Source: Areca catechu
Taxonomy: Eukaryota > Streptophyta > Magnoliopsida > Arecales > Arecaceae
NCBI GenBank assembly: GCA_021397845.1
Contig: CM038047.1
Span: 50,104,210-50,168,209, forward strand
Direction: 5' to 3'
Length of the DNA stretch: 64,000 nucleotides
A program made the translations under genes and the position numbers. Each line of letters begins with the position of its first letter. The first letter of the stretch is position 1. Shown here piece after piece: positions 45,847 through 55,533 of the stretch. The notes under the pieces were generated by a model. That model did not search any database. It was not told the origin of the DNA and was given only the letters and a program-made list of their open reading frames with translations.

Positions 45847-46829
45847 ATGGGTCCTAGGAAGCAAGTTGTCAAGAGACCTCGTTAGTCTCTCAGGACATTG
45901 AGCGGTGCATAAAGGCATGCCACAAGGATCCAGCACCAGAGGAGCCCCCAGTTTAGCCAAAGATTCATGTCAGATCGACTACCCATGCAGCAGATAGGAT
46001 CGCCTCCAAGGCCATAGCTGGAGGATGGCGAGTTGATTTTAATTTCATGGACCAACACCACTTTCGCATTGGAGATTGGTTGAGAGATGCTGGGCTGGCC
46101 CACTTTTAATCATTGTCAGAAAGATTTTATCCTGGCCTGATTAGAGAGTTCTACAGCACTTTGGCCAGAGGAGCAGACTGCTGGGTTGCAACGGTCTGAG
46201 GGACAGAGATTCCACTTACTGCTGTGATTCTGAGCAGAGCTTGGAAGATCCCCATGAGGGCATTGTAGCAGATTCCTTGGTGGACAGGATGAGAGGATTG
46301 AGATGTATTTTTGAGATTGATGATCTTATAGAGGGAGCCACAGTGGTAGCCTCCTGACTTTCACCGAAGATGAGATTGTTACATCACATCATCACCTGAA
46401 TCCTTCTGCCAAAGACCGGACATTTTAATTTCATCACGAAGCGAGAGCTGCTGGTTATGGTATCATTGATTCAGCGGACTCCATCCAGCCTCCCAGTTCT
46501 TATGGTACATCAGATGACTGAGGCCGCTACCAGCAGGAGGCTGTGCTTGCCATATGGCATGGGTTTGACCATCCTTTTCAAAGCATATGGTGTTGTCATA
46601 GGTGGAGAGCCATTCAGGTAGTTATTTCACACAGACATCTATGATGAGCGATCTTTACATAGGATGGGATATCATCTGCATAGAGCACAGTGGAAACGTA
46701 GGATCTCCGGACAGACCACTGATGTTTTTGATGAGGATGATGCTGAGGAGGAGAGGATTTACAGAGATGAGGTTGGGCCATCTAAGCCATAGAGGGACAT
46801 TCCTGATACTCAGCCATGTCATCAGTTCC
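45847..46829 (+). pseudogene. Additional post-pol ORF of element C, 5' part
   Basis: Starts at ATG 45847 (MGPRKQVVKRPR, then a stop at 45883). In shifting frames one can read a basic N-terminus, IAGGWRVDFNFMDQHHFRIG (46010-46070), FYPGLIREFYSTLARGAD (46118-46175), LVMVSLIQRTPSS near 46455 and SLHRMGYHLHRAQWKRR near 46650, then an acidic stretch near 46730. The FYPGLIREFY block resembles what I remember as the putative plant transposon protein domain (PF20167). No signal peptide or membrane segment is seen, so it is not obviously an envelope protein. The ORF is split at 46829 by element D and continues at 52753. Frameshifts and stops show decay. Confidence 0.5.
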
Positions 46830-48163
46830 TGTTGCCCAATGATGAAGCAACCCAAGAGGGGGGTAAATTGGGTTTTATAAAATTATTTGAACTATTTCAA
46901 TAGATATAAAACAAGTATGTGATAATTACAATTAAGTGCTTGTATTTTGCCAAAGTGTTTATGTGCTTCAAAATAATATGCAGCAAAAATTATAAAGTAA
47001 ATGTAAGAGTAAAAGCAATCACACAAACACAACAAGTTTATAGTGGTTCGGTGTATTCCAAGGCACCTACATCCACTTCTCAAGTTTTTCTTGGAAATTC
47101 CACTATAATCACCAAGATTACAGTCGATTAGTTTTTCAAGCTCACTAATCAAATCCCTTGTTGGTTTTCTAACTTAGGCTAACCAACAACCTCTTGGTTT
47201 TTATGGCTAACCAAAAACCTTGTTGGTTTTGCGGGCTCACTAACAACCTATATTGGTTTTACGGGCTCACCAACAACCTTGTTGATTTTTATACAAAAGC
47301 TAACCAACAACCTCCATTAGTTTTCATAAAGGCTCACCAACAACCTCAATAAAATAATTTAAGCACAAGTATAAATGTAAGAATACAAAATAAAAGCTTT
47401 TTAAAATAAAGTAAATATCTCTTTGAAGCCCTTGGATGAAGCTGAAGAAGCTTGTCTTCAATTTGTTGAAGCCTTGAATGATGCTTGAGGATGTGAACTT
47501 TAGATGCTCTCTTTGAAACTTGGAAGCTTGAAGCAATCACTCAAAATATGAATCCTTGAAGTGTATAAAATTTTTTCCTCAAAGGATTGCTTCCCCATTT
47601 AATTTTTAATGTTTATATAGCTCTGCAAACCATAGATGACCGTTTATGACCGTTGGAGATGAAAAACTAGCCGTTCGAAGCAAGTTGGAATCAATTCTGC
47701 ATTTCTGAAAAACTAGCCGTTACTCCAAGTGTCGACACTTGAATATGATGAGTTGATACTTGAGTTTGTTCATGAGTCGACACTTGAATATGGTAAGTTG
47801 ACACTTGAGTCATCTCAAGACAAAAATTTGGGATTTTCACAGTTCTATATTTTTCTTATTCTCAGGCCTTGAGTCGATACTTGAACTTCTTCATGAGTCG
47901 ACACTTGAGTGTGCCAGTGCTGAAACTTGCTGAGACTTCTCCAAAATCAAACTTTAAGTCCTTCCAAGTCTTTCTTATGTTTCAAAGTCCTTATATAACT
48001 TGAAATTCCATGAATTTGAATGACTTCTTCAACTAAAATACAAGCATTTTGTTCTTTCAACTGATATGAGTACTTAATCTGACAAACACACTAAAATACA
48101 TAATTAGTACTCATATATACTTAAATATTTTGTCAATCATCAAAATCAAGACCAGAGTCAACA
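46830..48163 (-). mobile_element. 3' LTR of element D (1334 bp)
   Basis: Plus strand starts TGTTGCCCAATGATGAAGC and ends ACCAGAGTCAACA; it reads on the minus strand from TGTTGACTCTGG. Near-identical in layout to 51418-52752. Contains GTCGAC motif copies at 47728-47900 and the TTGGTTAGCC/TTGGTGAGCC zone. Confidence 0.9.
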
Positions 48164-50053
48164 ATCTTCTCCTTTTTGATGATGACAAAATCTTTAAGTA
48201 TATGAATAGGGTAAGCTTAAAAAGATTAACAATAAGATAAATATGTAAGCTCAAAATCAATGAGTATCAAGCTCCCCCTCAAAATATGATTTCAAAAACA
48301 TTTTCAAAAATCATTCAAGATTTTTAAACATTCTCCCCCTTGCAAATTCTTCCCTTAAGATTAAAATATTTTGCTTTCTTCTCTCCCTTTTGCATTTTCT
48401 TTCATTTCTCATATAATTTTTCATGTTTATCAAATCTTTTCTCTTTTCATACTTAACATTTTTCTCCCCTTTTTTGTCATCATGAAAAAGGATGAAAGGC
48501 AATACAAAATGGGAATGAAGGTGGAAAGAACAGCAAGTAGATCATCAAAATCAATACATGAAATCAATTAATCATGGTACTGATTAAATATGATACTAAT
48601 TGAACATGATACCTCAAAAATGACATGCACATGTAAAAAATAATTCATATATATTAGCTCTAATATGCATAACTGATAGTAAGACAACAATTCATTCACC
48701 TCACTTGTTCATGGGATAAGGCCACAATGGCACCCCAACACGTCATAAGAGATCCCATTGAATAGGAAGAGAGGGTCTTTAAACCCTACTTAGCTCCTAT
48801 GACCGAACGGCCATGGTGACTAACCCAATCCGAAGCAGTTACTAGGAACTCTTCTCTTTCTTTTTTTTAGGATTCTTAATAAATCTTGATACTAATTGAA
48901 TATAACTCCTCTCAAAGAATTATATTTAAAAACAAGGAGAATGAGTATCAGAGCAATATAAGTATGATATCAAGAAAATATTGAAAATATCATACATGAC
49001 AATAAATCTTTGGATGCTCCCCCTAAATATTATTCCCTCTTAAAGAATATGCATTCATTGAGGAATAAAATATGAAAGAACAAGCATCCTAATTTCAAAC
49101 AATTTGAGATATGAATATAAATACTAAATCTGAAATTAAAGATTTAAATTTTCAAGATATACAAGATTTTCAAAATGCAAAGGATTGATCATTTAAAAAC
49201 TTTTAGCATGATTTCAAATTTATTTGAAATAATTTGATATCCATATAAATGCTAGAAGTAATATGATACCAAGTCTAGCTACTGGAGCAAGGATTTATCA
49301 ATATGCATACCTTCTTCTTAAATGTAATCCTTAACTACCAGTTCTAGTCTTGATCCAAATCATTTCTAACTTAAGCATAGATGCTAAAAAATGTAAACAT
49401 TTCATCACAACATTTTACTTGAAATAATTTAAAACTATATTAATCAAAATCAAGTGAAAGTCTAATAATCACAAGTTTAATCATGAGAGTATGAAATCCA
49501 TCAATAACAAAAAAGTTCATGATCACAACAAATAACTATTAGTCTAAACTTGATTCTAATAATCAATTAAAATAACTTTCAAAGCAATATGCAATTTTAA
49601 AAGTATTTTTCGTGAAGTAATTTAAGATACATTAATCAAAATCGAGTGAAGGTCTTATAATCACAAGTTTAATTATGATAGCATGAAATTCATCAACATC
49701 AAAAAGTTCATGATCAAAACTAATGACTATAAGTCTAAACTTGATTCTAATTAAATATTTAAAATAATTTTTCAAAGTAATTGATGTAATATTTATAACA
49801 AATATTCAACAACATTGTTTATTATAGAAGGAAATGTTTAGAATTTACCGATATGCATAATCCTTCCTTAAACATTTAATCCAAAAATGTAGCTTGTCCA
49901 CTCTTTGTATTATCTTGTATAGACACTTTTCAAAAACTTCCTTTCTTCATGTTGGGCTGCAAGACATTCCTGCAAAATAAACTAGGTAGACAATTTTGGT
50001 ACCCAAACTTTCTTGGATCCTTTAGGGTTAGTAAATATGGTTCCTTTTGGAAT
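48164..50053 (-). other. Untranslated 3' interior of element D
   Basis: AT-rich, no recognisable protein. On the minus strand it contains GAGGGGGAGC-like purine tracts (48270, 48339, 49019), as does the untranslated region of C (AGGGGGAGT near 54089). Phrases such as CATGATCACAA/TCAATCAAAATCAAGTG recur at 49440-49760, an internal duplication of about 180 bp (49440-49590 and 49620-49760). Pol should lie between this and gag but is absent. Confidence 0.6.
49437..49760. repeat. Imperfect tandem duplication of about 180 bp in element D
   Basis: ATTAATCAAAATCAAGTGAA...AAAAAGTTCATGATCA...CTATTAGTCTAAACTTGATT at about 49439-49560 recurs at about 49629-49748 with substitutions. Confidence 0.65.
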
Positions 50054-51331
50054 CTAATTTTTTATTAATTTATAAGTATATGCATTATGCCCAATTTTAC
50101 AACATCTAAAACAAGTCAGATTGGAAGATGCAACAACAAAGAAACTCTTGTTTTTTAACTCAAGATTTTTGTTATTCTTTAAAAGCTCATCATTTGATAC
50201 AAAAATCTTGGGTCTTTTTAGAATTTTTATTTTATTTAATAAAATATTTTTCTCGTTTGAAAACTTATTGCATAATTCTTTCAAATTAATTTTTTTTTAA
50301 TTTTTTTTCTTTAGAAAAATTATTCTTATCAATTTCTAAAACATCATGATTTTTATTGGCAAAATTGGTGTTCTCAAGAGAAAAAAAGTCAACATGCATT
50401 TTTAATTTCTTGTGCTTAATTTTTAGCAATTTATATTCATGCACAAGATCATTAAATGTATCATGGATTCATCAAAGATAAAATTATATTCATTTTTAGC
50501 ACATACTTCTTCCTCATTTGCCATGAAGCAAAGATAACCAACTTCTTGTTCATCAACCAAACTTGAATCTTCGCTATCGCTCCAAGTTGCCATCATTGCT
50601 TTGAATTTCTTTTTGACCTTGAGAGCTATTATCTTTTTCTTCTCTTCATCAACAACCACTTCTTTGTGCCATAAATTCAACTCATGGGTTATGAGTGAAC
50701 CAATAAGCTCCTCCAAAGTTAGGGTATCAATATCTTTAGTTTCTTGGATCGTTGTTACCTTTGAATCCCATGATATTGGTAAAGATTTAAAAATTTTATT
50801 AACCAAATCAGCATTAGTATAGACTTTGCCAAGACTTTTTAATTCATTAACAATAGTCATAAATCTAGTATACATATCAGATATAGATTCAAAATATAGC
50901 ATTTCAAACATTTCAAGCATTTCAAAAGAATGAACAAGCATATTAATTTTAGTATTTTTTACTGAAAGAGTACCCTCATGAGTAATTTCAAGTGTTTCCC
51001 ATATCTTCTTCATCGATGTGCCTGTGGAGATCCTATTAAATTCATTAGAGCCCAATGCATAGTAAAACAAGTTCATTGCTTTAGCATTAATTTCAAATTG
51101 CTTAATGTCATATTCATTCCAATCCTCTTCGAGCTTTGGAATAGAAATGCCATTAACAAAAATGAAAGGAATATGAGGATCATTAACTATAACTTTTCAA
51201 AGAAAATAACTAATAAATTGAATATAGATTTGCATACGAGTTTTTCAAAAAGTATAATTGGTGCCATTGAAAAATGGTAGTCTATTAGCTACATATCCTA
51301 TAACAAAACAAGTACCTTCTAGGGCTGCCAT
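50054..51331 (-). pseudogene. Copia gag relic, element D, with deleted first zinc knuckle
   Basis: Minus strand from ATG 51331 (MAALEGTCFV). Frame damage is followed by an open stretch from 51076: NLFYYALGSNEFNRIST, KIWETLEITHEGTLSVKNTK, MYTRFMTIVNELKSLGK, LVNKIFKSLPISWDSKV and ITHELNLWHKEVVVDEEKK. Then the text jumps from IALK straight to VKKKFKAMMATWSDSEDSS; compared with element C about 80 residues with the acidic block and first zinc knuckle are missing. A later piece (50284-50054) keeps a second knuckle, CFRCCKIGHNAYTYKL, with the last Cys changed to Tyr. Pol does not follow. Confidence 0.8.
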
Positions 51332-51406
51332 GTTCTTTTAACTCAAAATCGTTAGATTCTTTGTAAAGCATTAAGTTTAGATACCAACGATTTTGAGTTC
51401 CAGGAT

Positions 51407-51415
51407 CTGATACCA
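51407..51415 (-). promoter_or_regulatory. Primer binding site of element D
   Basis: Minus strand TGGTATCAG followed by ATCC, three bases... downstream of the LTR end at 51418; initiator tRNA-Met type with decay after nine bases. Confidence 0.8.
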
Positions 51416-51417
51416 AT

Positions 51418-52752
51418 TGTTGCCCAGTGATGAAACAACCTAAGAGGGGGGTGAATTAGGTTTTATAAAATTATTTAAACTATTTCAATAGATATAAAAC
51501 AAGTATGTGATAATTATAATTAAGTACTTGTGTTTTGCCAAAGTGTTTGTGTGCTTCAAAATAATATGCAGCAGAAATTATAAAGTAAATGTAAGAGTAA
51601 AAGCAATCACATAAATACAACAAGTTTATAGTGGTTCGGTGCACTCCAAGGCACCTACATCCACTTCCCAAGTTTTTCTTGGAAATTCTACTATAATCAT
51701 CAAGATTACAGTCAATTAGTTTACCGAGCTTACTAATCAAATCCCTTGTTGGTTTTCTAACTTAGACTAACCAACAACCTCTTGGTTTTCATGGCTAACC
51801 AAAAATCTTGTTGGTTTTGCAGGCTCACCAACAACCTATGATGATTTTACGGGCTCACCGACAACGTTGTTGATTTTTATACAAAGGCTATCCAACAACC
51901 TTTATTGGTTTTTACAAAGGCTCACCAACAACCTCAATAAAATAATTTAAGCACAAGTATAAATGTAAGAATACAAAATGAAAGCTTTCTAAAATAAATC
52001 AAATATCTCTTTGAAGCCTTTAGATGAAGCTGAAAAAGCTTGTCTTCAATTTATTGAAGCCTTGAATGATGCTTGAGGATGTGAACTTTGGATGCTCTCT
52101 TTGAAACTTGGAAGCTTAAGGGTTTAAATCACTCAAAATATGAATCCTTAAAGTGTATGAAATCTTTTTCTCAAATGATTGCTTCCCTATTTGATTTTTG
52201 ATGTTTATATATCTCTTAAACTATAGATGACTATTTATGACTGTTGGAGATGAAACACTAGCCATTTGAAGCAAGTTGGAATCAATTCTACACTTCTGAA
52301 AAATTAGTCGTTACTCCAAGTATCGACACTTGAATCTGGTGAGTCGACACTTAAGTTTGTTCATGAGTTGATACGTGAATCTGATGAGTCAACACTTGAG
52401 TCAGCTCAAGGCAAAACTTCTGGATTTTTATAGTTCTATATTTTTCTTATTATCAGGCCTTGAATTGACACTTGAACTTCTTCGTGAATTGATACTTGAG
52501 TGTGCTAGTGCTGAAACTTGCTAAAACTTCTCCAAAATCAAACTTTAAGTCCTTCCAAGTCTTTCTTATATTTCAAAGTCCTTATAACTTAAAATTTCAT
52601 GAATTTGAAGGACTTTTTCAACTAAAATATAAGCATTTTATTCTTTCAACTGATATGAGTACTTAATCAGATAAACATACTAAAATACACAATTAGTACT
52701 CATATATACTTAAGTATTTTGTCAATCATCAAAATCAAGACTAGAGTCAACA
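51418..52752 (-). mobile_element. 5' LTR of element D (1335 bp)
   Basis: Plus-strand TGTTGCCCAGTGATGAAAC to ACTAGAGTCAACA. Length agrees with its partner within one base. Differences from 46830-48163 are mostly C/T and G/A transitions by eye. GTCGAC-type motifs at 52316-52500. Confidence 0.9.
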
Positions 52753-53541
52753 GTTTTGGCACAGCCAGAGGTGCCACCTCCTATAGATAGCATTAAGGAC
52801 AAGTTGACTTGAATGGAGACAGAGATGATGATCATCAAGCAGCGAGTCGACTAGATGCATTCGGAGATGAGAGCGAGTCATCAGGAGTTGAGAGATGGCA
52901 TTTTAGCTATTCTGGCCACTCTTGAGAGGTTGTCTTCTGCCAAAGCACATTCACCTCCTTCATCATCAGATTCCTTGCCAGCACTGCCAACACCTCTAGC
53001 CCTAGCACCAGACATAGGAGATGGCTAGGGTGACTCTTCTATAGAGTTTGATGTTGCAGATTACATGGCAGAGCCCGAGTCGGATGTTGTTGAGGACGTA
53101 TCGAGGACTCCTATACCAGATCCTCCTAGATTATCTATCCAAACACCAGTCCTATCCAACTCACCCACCATTCTTGACCCACCTGATACTTTTGTTTCCA
53201 TACCTATTCTTCAAACTGACCCATTTAACATTTCTATTGATTTACCGACTCCTATTTTTACTATCCCCACTAGGACTCCACCAGTTCCTTCCACATCCTC
53301 TTTGATCCGGGAACTAGGATTTTATACACCTGGTTACCATGTTCTTGGTTCAGGTCTCATTTTTGATGATACACCTTCGATCACTGATGCAGCTACTGAT
53401 CCCGTCACAGTTGATGCTCCTGCTCCTGATGTTGCCTCCTCTTCAGCACTAGCTAGAGGAAGAGCATATACCAGATACAGAAGTCGAGGTCGTGGCAATG
53501 CATCCAAACCTATCCAGACCAGACTTTCAGATCTTTAGTAG
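52753..53541 (+). pseudogene. Additional post-pol ORF of element C, 3' part
   Basis: Continuation after the element D insertion. First a heptad-like stretch with METEMMIIKQRVD and ELRDGILAILATLERL (52810-52930), a likely coiled coil, then a Ser/Pro/Thr-rich region, then from 53065 a frame open for 157 codons (MAEPESDVVEDVSRTPIPDP ... LIRELGFYTPGYHV ... GRAYTRYRSRGRGNAS) to the stop at 53536-53538. Composition is that of a disordered tail with an Arg/Gly patch. Three stops lie upstream of 53065. No membrane segment. Confidence 0.55.
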
Positions 53542-54640
53542 ATGTGGCCACGACCCCGACCTTCTAGGGTTACCGAGCTGATTATTTTTGAGATCGAGTC
53601 TTTCTCTGATAAGGAAAGTACCCCTTAAGGTTGGTCTGTATGTTAGTCAGTCTGTATTTCAGTGCTCTTTATGTTTTGTGTACTTGTGTCTATACTAGTT
53701 CTCTATTATATATATCAAATTATGCATCTAATGTATCAAATCCCTGAAATTATATATATACTGACAATTTTACATTTTATTTGTGTGCACTCTTACTTTA
53801 ATGTAATATTTTATGACTACTTTGTTCTTCTTCTTACCTTTTTAATGATGACAAAAATGGAGAGAATTAATGAGACAAATTAATGAGAGCAATGGAGAAT
53901 GCAATAAAATAAAGAATTAATGAGAAATAGTATTGGGGAGAATTTTTGACATCCTTAATGAATTAGCAAAAAATGAAGCAAAGATAGAAGCAATGAGTAA
54001 GGGGGAGAGAGAGAAAAAAAGTACTAGAGTGAGAAATTTTGAAAATTTTTCAAAAATCTCTTTTAAAAATCAATTTTTAGATTATATATTGAGGGGGAGT
54101 ATTTTGATCCATCACTTTTGATCTACACTCTTCAATTCTATGCTTTATCACTCTTATTATTCTTATTTATTCTAGTTTTTATGCTTTGATACTCCTTATG
54201 CTTATTTTTTTTAATATGCTCTGATACTCTCTGTTTTTATACTTTGATACTCCTCATGCTCTAACAATTTTGCTCTGATACTTTCCATATTTTTGGTATA
54301 TTATTTACTCTGATGTACTCCGACATGTTTCATGCCTTGATACTCTTTATGATTTAATTTGTTTTGTTTTATTGCTTATCTTTCAAATTCATTTTAAGTT
54401 CTGATACAAAATGAGAACATCTAGTATAAGTATACGACTCCGATTTATTTCAATCTCCAACTCTGATAAATTACAATCATAGCTCTGATACAATATAACT
54501 ACAATTCTGATATTTACAATTACTAACTCTGTTACTTAAAGCCAAATGCTCTATATTGCAAATCTGTTATTGATGCTTTGATACTTATTGCAAATCTTTT
54601 TGAGATTACTGAGTATATACTTAAAGGTTTGGTTATCTTC
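53542..54640 (+). other. Long 3' untranslated region of element C
   Basis: AT-rich, no coding sequence of note. It contains AGGGGGAGA and GAGGGGGAGT purine tracts (53999, 54089) and from 54110 to 54600 many variants of CTCTGATACTC/GCTTTGATACTC, an irregular short repeat. Confidence 0.6.
54120..54600. repeat. Irregular CTTTGATACTC repeat zone
   Basis: More than a dozen variants of (C/G)CT(C/T)TGATACTC with spacers of 10-40 bp in the untranslated region of element C. A similar wording (TGATACTAATTGA) occurs reversed in D around 48890. Confidence 0.55.
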
Positions 54641-54654
54641 AAAAAGGGAAAGAT
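54641..54654 (+). promoter_or_regulatory. Polypurine tract of element C
   Basis: AAAAAGGGAAAGAT immediately before TGTTGATTCATG, the 3' LTR start. Confidence 0.8.
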
Positions 54655-55533
54655 TGTTGATTCATGCCTTGATTTTGATGAATAACAAAATACTTAAGTA
54701 TATTTGAGTACTAACTGTATGTTAAAAGTGTGTTTATCAGAATAGGGTACTCACATATTGAAAGTTTAAATAGCTTGTCATCTTGTTGAAGAAGTCAGTT
54801 TTATGGATGAAAATTTAAGTTAAATGGACCTTGGTACATAAGAATAATCTTGAAGGGTTCAAATCTTAAGTTTCAAAAAGTTTTAGCAGAGTTTCAGGAA
54901 AGTTTCAGCCAAGTATCGACTCATGGAAGTAAAGTATCGACTCACAGTGTCGACTCATAAAAGCTTGAGCTGATACATAGAAGAAGTTTCAAATGGCGTG
55001 CATGAAGTGTCGACTCATAAAGATCTAGTGTCGACTCAAGTGTCGGCTCAAGGGCCGACTTAAGGCCTGAGACAAAAATGATACAGAACATGCTTAATTC
55101 AAGACTTTCTTCAAGTATCGACTCATGAAGACAAAGTGTCGACTCACCAGAAGAAGTGTCGACTAACTAGTGCATTCCAGAGAGCTTCAGAAGATTTTTT
55201 TGAACTAATGTTGACTCATGAAAGTGAAGTATCGACTCAAGGTATCGACTCATGACCTAAAGTGTCGACACTTGCAGTTCTGATAAATAGTAACGGCTAG
55301 TTTTTTGAAGCACAAAATTGATTGTTTTCACCCCCAATGGTTATTTTCACCTCTCCAATGGTCAAAACGGTCATTTTAAGGTTTGGATAGGTATTTAAAG
55401 TGGATCAAACTCAAGAGGGAAGCAATTAATAAGATTTTATTGATTATCCATTAAGAGTTCATTACTTTTGAGTGAAGTTGAGCCTTTAAGCATTCAAGAG
55501 CATTCAAGGAGCATTCAAGTCCAGTCCTCAAGC
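54655..55533 (+). mobile_element. 3' LTR of element C, first part
   Basis: Matches 39010 onward from TGTTGATTCATGCCTTGATT through its motif cluster (about 54912-55275) up to CCTCAAGC, where the solo LTR interrupts it. Confidence 0.9.

Larger units (their letters stand above)
46830..52752 (-). mobile_element. Copia element D, non-autonomous, minus strand (5.9 kb)
   Basis: Two LTRs (51418-52752 as 5', 46830-48163 as 3'), a PBS and a gag relic, but no pol at all. Flanks are GTTCC (46825-46829) and GTTTT (52753-52757): a 5-bp target duplication in which two C have become T. It belongs to the same family group as C by LTR ends and motif content. It must have been mobilised by proteins made elsewhere, or lost pol after insertion. 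Confidence 0.9.
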
